DNA from: an uncultured Flavobacteriia bacterium
Lineage (GTDB): Bacteria; Bacteroidota; Bacteroidia; Flavobacteriales_D; Crocinitomicaceae
Reading direction: 5' to 3'
Assembly (NCBI GenBank): GCA_903928365.1
Contig: CAIYQV010000074.1
Location: forward strand, 1 to 18,674
Length of the DNA stretch: 18,674 bases
Numbering within the stretch: position 1 is the stretch's first letter; every line of letters starts with the position of its first letter. Both the position numbers and the translations under genes were made by a program. The notes beneath the pieces were generated by a model. It worked only from the letters and a program-made list of their open reading frames with translations, ran no database searches and was not told the DNA's origin. Positions 6,056 to 13,775 of the stretch are shown here, in pieces.

Positions 6056-8717
6056 GGTAACCTTAAAATTATCAGGACTGGAACCGTTGATCGTAACGGA
6101 GGAAAGTAATTTCATAAATGTTGGTGAACGCACCAATGTGACGGGCTCAAGAGCCTTTCTTAGGATGATTAAGGAAGGCGATTTCGAAGCGGCATTATCT
6201 GTAGCGCGTGATCAGGTAGAAGGTGGTGCTCAGATCATCGATGTCAACATGGATGAAGGGATGATCGATGGCAAGGAGGCCATGGTGAAGTTCCTCAATC
6301 TGATCGCATCAGAACCCGATATTGCAAGAGTTCCTGTGATGATCGATAGTTCTAAATGGGAGATCATTGAAGCCGGTTTGAAATGCGTACAGGGGAAAGG
6401 AGTGGTTAATTCAATTTCTTTAAAAGAAGGTGAAGCCAATTTTATTTCTCAGGCTTCCAAGATCAAACGTTATGGAGCTGCAGTCATTGTGATGGCATTT
6501 GATGAAAATGGTCAGGCAGACTCCTTTGAGAGGCGCATCGAGATCTGTAAGCGTTCCTATGATATTTTGGTCGAACAGGTAGGTTTCCCTAAAGAAGACA
6601 TCATTTTTGATCCGAATATATTTCCTGTAGCTACAGGAATGGAAGAGCATAATAACAATGCGGTCGATTTCTTCAAGGCTACTCGTTGGATCAGAGAGAA
6701 TCTCCCGGGGGCACATGTCAGTGGTGGTGTTTCGAATGTTTCATTCTCTTTCAGAGGTAATGACAAAGTGCGTGAAGCAATGCATTCGGCCTTCCTGTTT
6801 CATGCCATTCGTGAAGGAATGGATATGGGGATTGTCAATCCTACCATGCTCGAAGTTTATTCCGATATCGACCCGGCTTTATTGGAATATGTGGAAGATG
6901 TATTGCTCAACCGTCGCTCAGATGCAACGGAAAGGTTGCTGGAATTTGCAGAGACGGTCAAAGGTGACGGGAAGAAAAAAGAGGTCGATCTTTCCTGGCG
7001 CGAAACGACGGTAGAAAAAAGACTGGAATATGCATTGGTTAAGGGAATTACCGATTTTATTGATACAGATGTGGAGGAATGCCGAAAGCAATTTGAGCGT
7101 CCTATACAAGTCATAGAAGGTCCTTTAATGGCTGGGATGAATGTCGTAGGTGATCTTTTCGGAAGTGGAAAAATGTTCCTGCCTCAGGTAGTGAAGTCGG
7201 CGCGTGTAATGAAAAAGGCGGTTGCTTACCTTCTTCCATACATTGAACAAGAAAAGGACGGCAAGCGATCTGCTGCAGGAAAAGTCTTAATGGCAACGGT
7301 CAAAGGGGATGTGCACGATATTGGTAAAAACATCGTTGGAGTAGTGCTTGGTTGCAATAACTATGAAGTGATCGACATGGGGGTCATGGTTCCTTTTGAA
7401 AAGATCATTCAAACAGCTATTCATGAAGAGGTGGATGTAATTGGATTGAGTGGATTGATCACTCCTTCCCTGGATGAAATGGTGACCGTAGCCAAGGAAA
7501 TGGAGCGTGCAGGATTACAGATTCCTCTGCTCATTGGTGGCGCAACCACGTCAAAAGTTCATACAGCGGTAAAGATCGAAGAGCATTACAGCAAGGGCCA
7601 GACAGTTCACGTTTTAGATGCGTCCCGCGCGGTTACAGTCGTGGAGAGTCTGCTTGGTCCCAAAAAAGAAGATTTTGTCAAAGAACTGCGTTTGGAGTAT
7701 GGACGCGTGCGCGAGCATCATCAGCGTCATCGTGCTGCTAAGCAATTGAGTTCCCTGCAGGAAGCCCGCGAAAATAGACTTGTATTGGATTTCGATGATA
7801 CCACGATTTCTAAACCTGAAAAAATGGGAATTACGGTGATCGATGATTTTGATCTCAATGAACTGGTTCCCTATATCGATTGGACACCATTCTTTCAGAC
7901 GTGGGAGTTGTATGGCAAGTATCCTGCAATCCTTACCGATGAGGTAGTAGGCAAAGAGGCGACGCAATTATTCACAGATGCTCAGAAAATGTTGGATGTA
8001 ATGATTCGAGAGCGTTGGACAAAAGCCAGGGCGGTCGCGGGATTATTTCCTGCCAATGCTGTTGGGGATGATATAGAGATTTACGATCCTGAACATCCTG
8101 AACGTGTCGTGGTAGTTCAAAGAACTTTAAGGCAACAAACAAAGAAAGTAGCAGGTCAACCCAATCTGGCACTTGCGGATTTTATTTCGCCTAAGGAAAA
8201 TGGAAAACAGGATTACATTGGTGGTTTTGTTGTTACAACAGGGATCGGTTTGGATGAGCATGTCGCTCGTTTTGAAGCTGACCATGATGATTACAATGCA
8301 ATCATGATTAAAGCATTAGCGGATCGTTTAGCAGAGGCTTTCGCAGAGAAAATGCATCAGATCGTACGTAATGATCTTTGGGGATATGATCAGCAGGAAT
8401 CCTTAACGAATGAAGAGTTAATTGCTGAATCTTATCGAGGAATACGACCAGCCCCTGGTTACCCGGCTTGTCCGGATCACACAGAGAAAATCACCTTGTT
8501 CAAGCTTTTGAATGCAGAAAAGAATACAGGTGTAGCGTTGACAGAAAGTCTGGCCATGACGCCCGTATCTTCTGTTTCAGGTTGGTATTTTGCTCATCCT
8601 GATACACGGTATTTTGGATTGGGTAAAATAACAGAAGAACAAGTGAAAGATCTGGCAGATCGAAAGGGAGTACCTAAGCTGGAGATGGAACGTTGGTTAT
8701 CAAGTGTAATGAATTAA
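6048..8717 (+). CDS. metH: Methionine synthase, folate/B12/activation subunit (split MetH, C-terminal part)
   Basis: An 889-residue protein holding MetH modules 2-4. The pterin-binding barrel occupies residues about 15-290 (NVGERTNVTGSRAF; MIDSSKWE; FDPNIFPVATG). The cobalamin cap follows at about 320-400 (GPLMAGMNVVGDLFGSGKMF). The B12-binding Rossmann domain has GDVHDIGKNIVGVVLGCNN, with lower-axial His423, plus SGLITPSL and LLIGGATTSK. The SAM-dependent reactivation domain lies at about 570-889, with RPAPGYPACPDHTEK at 800-814. The enzyme moves the methyl group of 5-methyltetrahydrofolate to homocysteine via cob(I)alamin. Together with the preceding gene the length is 1228 residues, almost the same as the 1227 of one-piece E. 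coli MetH. The terminator follows at once (8716-8746), so the operon is just these two genes; no metF follows. Confidence 0.96.
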   Translation: MTKVTLKLSGLEPLIVTEESNFINVGERTNVTGSRAFLRMIKEGDFEAALSVARDQVEGGAQIIDVNMDEGMIDGKEAMVKFLNLIASEPDIARVPVMIDSSKWEIIEAGLKCVQGKGVVNSISLKEGEANFISQASKIKRYGAAVIVMAFDENGQADSFERRIEICKRSYDILVEQVGFPKEDIIFDPNIFPVATGMEEHNNNAVDFFKATRWIRENLPGAHVSGGVSNVSFSFRGNDKVREAMHSAFLFHAIREGMDMGIVNPTMLEVYSDIDPALLEYVEDVLLNRRSDATERLLEFAETVKGDGKKKEVDLSWRETTVEKRLEYALVKGITDFIDTDVEECRKQFERPIQVIEGPLMAGMNVVGDLFGSGKMFLPQVVKSARVMKKAVAYLLPYIEQEKDGKRSAAGKVLMATVKGDVHDIGKNIVGVVLGCNNYEVIDMGVMVPFEKIIQTAIHEEVDVIGLSGLITPSLDEMVTVAKEMERAGLQIPLLIGGATTSKVHTAVKIEEHYSKGQTVHVLDASRAVTVVESLLGPKKEDFVKELRLEYGRVREHHQRHRAAKQLSSLQEARENRLVLDFDDTTISKPEKMGITVIDDFDLNELVPYIDWTPFFQTWELYGKYPAILTDEVVGKEATQLFTDAQKMLDVMIRERWTKARAVAGLFPANAVGDDIEIYDPEHPERVVVVQRTLRQQTKKVAGQPNLALADFISPKENGKQDYIGGFVVTTGIGLDEHVARFEADHDDYNAIMIKALADRLAEAFAEKMHQIVRNDLWGYDQQESLTNEELIAESYRGIRPAPGYPACPDHTEKITLFKLLNAEKNTGVALTESLAMTPVSSVSGWYFAHPDTRYFGLGKITEEQVKDLADRKGVPKLEMERWLSSVMN

Positions 8718-8746
8718 AAAAAGCGCTCCTTACGGGGCGCTTTTTT
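8716..8746 (+). terminator. Terminator of the metH operon
   Basis: GCGCTCC (8723-8729) pairs with GGGGCGC (8734-8740), including one T-G pair, around a four-base loop. An A run precedes it and six Ts follow (8741-8746). The A run makes it potentially bidirectional. Confidence 0.9.
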
Positions 8747-9098
8747 AAACCTAACCTAACCACTATTCACTGAAAAAGACTTCTAAATAAATGCAGTGCA
8801 CTTATTTTGATAAAACAAACATAGTGTCGTCTTGTAAAGCGAACAAGGCAAATTTCCTCTGTTTTTTTATTCCTTGAAGGTCTTCTTCTTTTACAGTTTT
8901 GGTGTTAAGAATAGGTTGTGGACAGTAATTATTATTTCGTAGTAGAAAATAGCTAGTTCATAGAAAAAAGAGATGATTCATTCTTGAAATCCTAATGTGC
9001 CAAAAACGAAAGCGATTTTTCGACGAATCTTTTTAATTTTTCGATTAAACTACTTGAAAAGTTTTCTGCTCAATTCTGACTATCTTTAACACACTTCT
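8747..9098. other. Gene-free stretch before rnhA
   Basis: About 350 AT-rich bases without a credible gene. It starts with a short CCTAA tandem (AACCTAACCTAACC). A -7-like TATCTTTA at 9081-9088 lies ten bases before the rnhA ATG; the nearest TTG upstream (9054-9056) is 24 bases away, longer than usual. No clear RNA structure was seen beyond a small CTTGT/ACAAG pairing near 8832. Confidence 0.4.
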
Positions 9099-9581
9099 AT
9101 GAGCGTTATTCGCATTTATACTGATGGTGCTGCTAAAGGAAATCCTGGTCCTGGAGGGTTTGGTGTGGTAATGAAATTCAAGGACCAACTGAAAGAATTC
9201 TCCCAGGGATTCCGGATGACAACCAATAATAGAATGGAGTTGCTTGCCGTCATCCATGCCCTTGAACAATTGAAAAGTTCTAAATATCCCGTTGAGCTCT
9301 ATTCTGATTCGAAGTATGTGGTTGACTCGGTTGCGAAAGGCTGGGTATTTGGATGGAAAACGAAAGGATTTAAAGGAAAAAAGAATGTGGATCTCTGGAT
9401 GCGTTATCTGGAATTGCATGCGAAGTACCAGATCACATTTTATTGGATCAAAGGTCATAATGGGCATCCTGAGAACGAAAGATGCGATCAGTTGGCTGTG
9501 ACGGCAGCTGAATCAAAGGAATTGTTGATAGATGTTCATTTCGAAAATGAGCAGTCCGGCAATGAACTTTTTACAAACTAG
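9099..9581 (+). CDS. rnhA: Ribonuclease HI
   Basis: A 160-residue cytoplasmic RNase HI that cuts the RNA strand of RNA-DNA hybrids (R-loops, Okazaki primers). The four acidic catalytic residues are in place: Asp9 in IYTDGAAKGNPGPGG, Glu47 in NRMELLAV, Asp70 in LYSDSKYVVD and Asp130 in NERCDQLA. The His loop is WIKGHNGHPENE with His123. The basic-protrusion region KGWVFGWKTKGFKGKKN is present. The length matches E. coli RNase HI (155). The last 11 bases overlap the convergent gene on the minus strand (9571-10254), so the two 3' ends share sequence. Confidence 0.97.
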   Translation: MSVIRIYTDGAAKGNPGPGGFGVVMKFKDQLKEFSQGFRMTTNNRMELLAVIHALEQLKSSKYPVELYSDSKYVVDSVAKGWVFGWKTKGFKGKKNVDLWMRYLELHAKYQITFYWIKGHNGHPENERCDQLAVTAAESKELLIDVHFENEQSGNELFTN

Positions 9582-10254
9582 GAACGTTGTTCATCGAAGC
9601 CTTCAGAAAAGTATAGATCAATGGATGAGGTATCTCACGCGTTGAGGAGATCTGTGGACAAAATCCGCAAGCTACGAAGAAATGATGTTCTTTTAAACTG
9701 ATCACTTCCGGCTCTTCAAACTGGTTGTACGCTTCAACATCAACCAGATCTGCGGTTAAAGAATAAATGAGTTGAGGATACATGCTGTAACGTGAGGAAG
9801 TGAGCTCCATCGTGTTATGATTCTCATAGATTCTTACAAAGGCTTGCGAATGCGGTACAACCTGGATGGTTTCGAATTGATTTCCTTCTACCAGATTATC
9901 AGAGACCAACTTTTCACCATTCGGATTAAGTTGATAGGATGCGATTAATACCTCTATCAAACTACGAATACTTTCGCCCGTCAACAAAACGGGAATCTTA
10001 AGTTGCGAAACCGTTCGAATGATGCCATTAAGGAAGAAAAGATTTTGAAAAGGTCCCGGTGCTATCATGATACCGTCGAACTCTTCAAACTGAGCAGGCT
10101 TGAATTGCGCAGCATCGGTTACCTTGATCCAGTAGTAGTTCACTTCAATCTCCAGAAAGCGACTGGAATGGTCCAAGGCAAGATTGGTGGCCTGATGGGA
10201 ATTGTATGTGAAGTTGTAATCTCCGATGATCGCTATTTTCAACATCTGTCCCAT
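9571..10254 (-). CDS. CTP synthase C-terminal-region-related protein lacking the catalytic Cys
   Basis: A 227-residue protein (a second possible ATG at 10245 gives MLKIAIIGDYN). It resembles the family named 'CTP synthase C-terminal region-related (seleno)protein', a stand-alone class I glutamine-amidotransferase-like domain. Visible matches: KIAIIGDYN at the N-terminus, FDGIMIAPGPFQN (usual FDGiw..PasPy.s), IPVL.TGES.R.LIEVLIASY (usual IPflGTCGGFQHaliE), and HHFFVACGFCPQISST followed by IPHPLIYTFL (usual HPFFvaTlfqPql.s..g.PHPL..aFl). The nucleophile elbow GTCGG is replaced by LTGES, and no in-frame UGA occurs there, so glutaminase chemistry is unlikely. The C-terminal His of HPLI and the Cys pair VACGFC remain. 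It converges on rnhA with an 11-base overlap. The role is unknown; I infer a binding or regulatory pseudo-enzyme. Confidence 0.7.
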   Translation of the reverse strand: MGQMLKIAIIGDYNFTYNSHQATNLALDHSSRFLEIEVNYYWIKVTDAAQFKPAQFEEFDGIMIAPGPFQNLFFLNGIIRTVSQLKIPVLLTGESIRSLIEVLIASYQLNPNGEKLVSDNLVEGNQFETIQVVPHSQAFVRIYENHNTMELTSSRYSMYPQLIYSLTADLVDVEAYNQFEEPEVISLKEHHFFVACGFCPQISSTREIPHPLIYTFLKASMNNVPSL

Positions 10255-10266
10255 TTTGAATCACAA

Positions 10267-10288
10267 ACAAGCCGTTAATATGGCTTGT
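10267..10288 (-). terminator. Terminator-like hairpin after the lipoprotein gene
   Basis: ACAAGCC (10267-10273) and GGCTTGT (10282-10288) form a seven-base stem with an eight-base loop in the short gap between the minus-strand genes. On the minus strand it is followed only by TTTGTG, so the T run is weak. Confidence 0.45.
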
Positions 10289-10297
10289 ATAATTGTA

Positions 10298-10930
10298 TCA
10301 GCGCTGAAACCAGCCTTTCAGAATACCATTTTCGATGTACAGGGAGTCCCAAAGGAGCGTGCCCGCATCTTGATGATATACGTAACAATTAAAGTTGCAT
10401 GTAAATTTAGAATAGTCACCAATCGTGTCGGATTCTTGAAGAATGCCGGTAAACGTTGCGTTTTGAGCATTCACACTGTTTTGTTTAGAGGTCCATGTAA
10501 CGCCATTTCCATCCCTGTAAGATACTTCAAAACCGGATGTTCCAGCCGATGAATAAGAAGGAGTCGTATTGGCTGCATGAAATGAATTAAAAGCTGCCAG
10601 ATCAGGTGAAATAGAAACAGAAGCGTCCCACAACACACTTCCTAATACAACTTTAACGAAGTTCATTGTCGTGGTAGAAGACATTTCAAAGTTGTAAGCG
10701 GCACTTGAAACTGCAGGTGCTGGAAGAATGTTTAGATTTTTGGTCGATTTTCCAGTGTATCCACTTACATTCTCCGTAAGTTCTAAAACAGTACCGTTAA
10801 CTGTTCCTAGGAAATGGCAAGATAGCTCAACCATTGGCACTGGTGCTGGAATGACTTCATGTTCAATACATGACTCAAGGGAGAAAATCAACGCAAGCGC
10901 GGCGAATAATCCCAATTTATAGTTTTTCAT
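10298..10930 (-). CDS. Lipoprotein of unknown function
   Basis: A 210-residue protein starting at the ATG at 10930 (MKNYKLGLFAALALIFSLESC, lipidated Cys21); the longer frame to 10960 would put ten extra residues before the signal peptide. The mature part (IEHEVIPAPVPMVELSCHFLG…) looks beta-rich and Ser/Thr/Asn-rich. It contains repeated 'GTVNGTVLELTENVSGYTG' and 'FTGILQESDTIGDYSKFTCNFNCYVY' type strands, three further Cys, and ends with DSLYIENGILKGWFQR. It is probably a surface or periplasmic lipoprotein. I do not recognise the family. It lies downstream of the small gene 11036-11350 on the same strand, with a terminator candidate between them. Confidence 0.75.
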   Translation of the reverse strand: MKNYKLGLFAALALIFSLESCIEHEVIPAPVPMVELSCHFLGTVNGTVLELTENVSGYTGKSTKNLNILPAPAVSSAAYNFEMSSTTTMNFVKVVLGSVLWDASVSISPDLAAFNSFHAANTTPSYSSAGTSGFEVSYRDGNGVTWTSKQNSVNAQNATFTGILQESDTIGDYSKFTCNFNCYVYHQDAGTLLWDSLYIENGILKGWFQR

Positions 10931-10991
10931 AGCTGTGGTATTCGTATGCAGTTTAAACACTTAGCTGCATAAAAAAGTTACACGAATGTAT

Positions 10992-11026
10992 AAAAAAAAC
11001 TGTAATTGAAACCGTACAATTCAATT
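10992..11026 (-). terminator. Terminator of the small gene at 11036-11350
   Basis: AATTGAA (11004-11010) and TTCAATT (11020-11026) pair over a nine-base loop. On the minus strand the stem is followed by ACAG and eight Ts (A run 10992-10999 on the plus strand). It starts 10 bases after the stop. The stem is AT-rich, so it may be weak. Confidence 0.6.
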
Positions 11027-11035
11027 ATTTCAACT

Positions 11036-11350
11036 TCAGGCCCGAATCAGCATCTGTTTTTGAGGTAAGGAGAAGGTGTCCCATGGAATGCTTGTTTCGT
11101 TAAAATCTTGAGTGTTAAGCCACATAAAAAGGTTCCCATCATAATCGCACTTGGATGAAAATGAGGCAGAAACATCCACCTCTTCGTTCAGTTTCTGAAG
11201 TTGGTTAATGACCCTGTTTAATTGAGTGGATGAAATGAACACAGAAGTATCGTAACTTAGCTGACCTTGCTGCATGCGCCCTTTAAGGCATATCTCATCT
11301 TTCGCAGTGTATAAACTGATCTCCTGGATGGCAATTGAATTTGTTCTCAT
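11036..11350 (-). CDS. Small conserved-looking protein of unknown function
   Basis: A 104-residue protein from the ATG at 11350 (MRTNSIAIQEISLYTAKDEI…); an in-frame TTG at 11368 is less likely. It has no signal peptide or membrane segment, so it is probably cytosolic. The frame reads as an alpha/beta mix: two N-terminal strands, a helix LNRVINQLQKLNEEVD, strands VSASFSSKCDYDG and LFMWLNTQDF, and a tail IPWDTFSLPQKQMLIRA. AATATTTG on the minus strand, just upstream of the ATG, differs by one base from the -7 box. I do not recognise a family; divergent transcription from pepP is the only context. Confidence 0.65.
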   Translation of the reverse strand: MRTNSIAIQEISLYTAKDEICLKGRMQQGQLSYDTSVFISSTQLNRVINQLQKLNEEVDVSASFSSKCDYDGNLFMWLNTQDFNETSIPWDTFSLPQKQMLIRA

Positions 11351-11427
11351 GGCGTTTATTTTTGACAAATATTCACTCGGCAGAACGTAATCATTTTACG
11401 ATGTTCTAAAAAAACCAATAAATTTCC

Positions 11428-11456
11428 TTGGAAAGGGCGATTAATCGTTATTTTCG
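11428..11456 (+). promoter_or_regulatory. Bacteroidota-type promoter for the pepP operon
   Basis: TTG (11428-11430), an 18-base spacer, then TATTTTCG (11449-11456), one mismatch from TAnnTTTG. A transcript starting near 11462 would have a leader of about ten bases before the ATG at 11473. Confidence 0.5.
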
Positions 11457-11472
11457 GACTAAAATTCAACGC

Positions 11473-12765
11473 ATGAAATACGATCGGATTCCAAAGGAAC
11501 TATACATCAGAAATAGAGAGAAATTTAAAGCTCTTATGGATAAAAGTGCACTAGCTGTCTTTAATTCCAATGACATTTATCCGATAAGCGCTGATAGTAC
11601 AATGCCCTTCCAGCAGCACCGGGACATCCTTCATCTTTCAGGTGTAGATCAGGAGGAAAGTATTCTTGTGATCTTCCCGGAAGCATCGAATCCGGCCCAC
11701 AGGGAGGTGCTTTTTCTGCGCGAGACCAATGAGCATATTGCAGTATGGGAAGGTGAAAAACTGACTAAAGAAGCAGCCTTCGAGGTGTCTGGTATCAAAA
11801 CAGTGTATTGGTTGAATCAATTCGACAGTATTTTCAAGCAGCTGATGGCAGAAGCCTCTTCAGTGTATCTGAATACCAACGAGCATTTGCGCGCAAACAC
11901 GGAAGTAGAGACACGTGAAGATCGGTTCATCAAACGCGTGAAAGAAAATTATCCGGTACATCCGACACGTAAAAGCGCTCCTTTAATGCATCGAATTCGT
12001 TCGGTGAAGGAAAGAGAAGAACTTGATTTAATGCAACGGGCTTGTAATATCACCGAGGCGGGTTTCCGCAGACTACTGGGATTCATCCAGCCTGGAGTTT
12101 GGGAATACGAGATTGAAGCCGAACTCGCGCATGAATTTTTAAGGAATCGTTCCAAAGGGTTTGCCTATACACCCATTGTGGCTTCCGGAAAAAATGCGTG
12201 TGTCTTACACTACATTGAGAATAATCAGCAATGTAAAGACGGGGATGTGATCCTGTTGGATGTAGGTGCTGAATATGCCAATTATTCCTCCGATCTGACA
12301 CGTTGCGTGCCCGTGAACGGTCGTTTTACACCACGGCAAAAAGAAGTGTACAATGCCGTTTTACACGTCAAAAAAGAGGCCGAAAAATTACTTGTTCCGG
12401 GAACGATCATGTCTGAGTATCATAAACAAGTTGGCTTATTGATGGAAGAGCAACTGCTGAAGTTGAAACTCATCGATAAAACCGATATTGCCAATCAGCG
12501 TGCAGAATGGCCTGCCTATAAAAAGTATTTCATGCACGGAACTTCCCATTTCCTGGGATTGGATACTCATGATGTCGGTTTATGGAATGAGCCAATTCAG
12601 GCGGGGATGGTATTTACTTGTGAACCGGGAATCTATATTCCTGAGGAAGGACTCGGTATTCGAATCGAGGATGATCTTGTCGTTCAGGAGCAGGGAGCGC
12701 CGTTCAATCTAATGGGAAATATCCCCATCGAAGCGGAGGAGATCGAAGCATTGATGAATGCCTGA
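11473..12765 (+). CDS. pepP: Xaa-Pro aminopeptidase (M24B family)
   Basis: A 430-residue cytoplasmic metallopeptidase that removes an N-terminal residue preceding proline. The ATG at 11473 (MKYDRIPKELYIRNREKF) is chosen over the in-frame TTG at 11428, which lies in the promoter. The N-terminal domain (residues about 5-170, F..H.DILHLSG…) is followed by a pita-bread catalytic domain. All five dinuclear-metal ligands are visible: Asp263 (LLDVGAEY), Asp274 (SSDLTR), His359 (HGTSHFLGLDTHD), Glu384 (CEPGIYIP) and Glu399 (IRIEDD). The catalytic His355 and the His of DTHD are also present. Size and motif order agree with E. coli PepP (441). The last 8 bases overlap the alpha/beta hydrolase gene, so the two are translationally linked. 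Confidence 0.95.
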   Translation: MKYDRIPKELYIRNREKFKALMDKSALAVFNSNDIYPISADSTMPFQQHRDILHLSGVDQEESILVIFPEASNPAHREVLFLRETNEHIAVWEGEKLTKEAAFEVSGIKTVYWLNQFDSIFKQLMAEASSVYLNTNEHLRANTEVETREDRFIKRVKENYPVHPTRKSAPLMHRIRSVKEREELDLMQRACNITEAGFRRLLGFIQPGVWEYEIEAELAHEFLRNRSKGFAYTPIVASGKNACVLHYIENNQQCKDGDVILLDVGAEYANYSSDLTRCVPVNGRFTPRQKEVYNAVLHVKKEAEKLLVPGTIMSEYHKQVGLLMEEQLLKLKLIDKTDIANQRAEWPAYKKYFMHGTSHFLGLDTHDVGLWNEPIQAGMVFTCEPGIYIPEEGLGIRIEDDLVVQEQGAPFNLMGNIPIEAEEIEALMNA

Positions 12766-13516
12766 TTCATTGTTGTTTTACAAAATAAAAGGTAGCGGAC
12801 AGCCAGTCTTGTATCTTCATGGTTTCATGGAATCTCTTTCGATGTGGGACTTCATGGATGTCCAATCGCTAGATCAAACCTCTGTCCTCATTGACCTTCC
12901 CGGACATGGAAAGTCTCGGTTGAAAGATCCTCAGGAGTCACCATCCATTCAACATATGGCTCAAAAAGTGATAGAAGTAGCGGACTCACTAGGCCTCAGT
13001 TCTTATCATGTTGCCGGACATTCCATGGGTGGCTATGTGGCACTTCAGCTCAAAGAAATGGATCCTCGCTGCCAGAAAATAGTCTTGTTACACAGCAATT
13101 TCTGGGCAGACTCCGAACAAAAGAAACGCGACCGTATCCGTTTGGCTGATCTTGCCTTTAAAGCAAAGGAGTTATTGGTAAGGGAAGCAATCCCGGGATT
13201 GTTTTACAGGAATAAGTCAAATGACCCCGCCGTTCAAAATTTGATATCGGAAGCGAACAATTTGTCCGCTGAAGCAATTGCTTATGCATCGTTGGCTATG
13301 CGTGCCAGACTGGATAAGACGGAATTACTGAAAACTTATCCAGATGCTGTTTTTGTTCTTCAGGGAGCCCATGATCCATTGATTCCTCTGGAGCTCATGA
13401 CGGAAAAAGTGAAGGGACTTCCTGTAGCTTATCATGTCCTTTCTAATACAGGACATATGGGGCACATCGAGGACCCGGAAGAGGTAAAGAAACTGTTGGT
13501 TCAAATTCTGGACTAA
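12758..13516 (+). CDS. Alpha/beta-fold hydrolase
   Basis: A 252-residue soluble alpha/beta hydrolase. The oxyanion strand LYLHGFMES (His21-Gly22) is followed by VLIDLPGHGKS, then the nucleophile elbow AGHSMGGYVAL with Ser89. The acid is Asp206 (LQGAHDPLIP) and the base His233 (NTGHMGHIEDPEEV). A helical cap lies at about residues 115-190. Sequence style is that of the carboxylesterase/MenH-like group, but the substrate cannot be told. The start overlaps the pepP stop by 8 bases (ATGCCTGA), so it is in the same operon. No terminator was found after it. Confidence 0.9.
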   Translation: MPDSLLFYKIKGSGQPVLYLHGFMESLSMWDFMDVQSLDQTSVLIDLPGHGKSRLKDPQESPSIQHMAQKVIEVADSLGLSSYHVAGHSMGGYVALQLKEMDPRCQKIVLLHSNFWADSEQKKRDRIRLADLAFKAKELLVREAIPGLFYRNKSNDPAVQNLISEANNLSAEAIAYASLAMRARLDKTELLKTYPDAVFVLQGAHDPLIPLELMTEKVKGLPVAYHVLSNTGHMGHIEDPEEVKKLLVQILD

Positions 13517-13775
13517 TTTCCGTTATCCGAAAAGATCCAGTCGCGTAAAGTCATGGTCATAGAAATGAGTTTCTGTAAAAATAACCCATTGTAAAAGCTT
13601 CAACACAGAATTTCATTTGTACGGAATGATTCGTTGATTTTACGGTTGTTCAGGAAAATTAATCTGTTCCAAAAATCGTTTTATCGGTTGTACATATCTT
13701 CATTCAGTCAGATTCAAGATGTACATTTATTGTTCAGAGTAGTTCTAAGCTGCCAAAACCATTAAATTAGAAGTC
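13517..13775. other. Leader region of the LytTR/kinase operon with repeated motifs
   Basis: No gene. It holds two CGGTTGT direct repeats (13643-13649 and 13685-13691), both preceded by TTTTA. It also holds two TGTACAT motifs (13689-13695 and 13720-13726); because TGTACA is itself a palindrome, these also read as an inverted repeat. TACATTTA at 13722-13729 is a near -7 box but has no TTG at the right distance. The repeats are candidate regulator binding sites. Confidence 0.4.

Noticed and set aside
6040..6060. MetH split as a sequencing frameshift or pseudogene
   Set aside because: The first protein ends at the natural module boundary, the second begins with a proper ATG and an intact pterin domain, and split MetH is usual in this phylum.
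5192..8172. Several antisense frames inside the two metH genes
   Set aside because: All are shadows of strongly conserved coding sequence and have no recognisable domains.
8750..8762. CCTAA tandem as a telomere-like or functional repeat
   Set aside because: Only about two and a half units; chance is sufficient.
9571..10254. Selenoprotein reading of the CTP-synthase-like gene
   Set aside because: The position of the nucleophile is encoded as TGES without any in-frame UGA, and no SECIS-like hairpin was seen.
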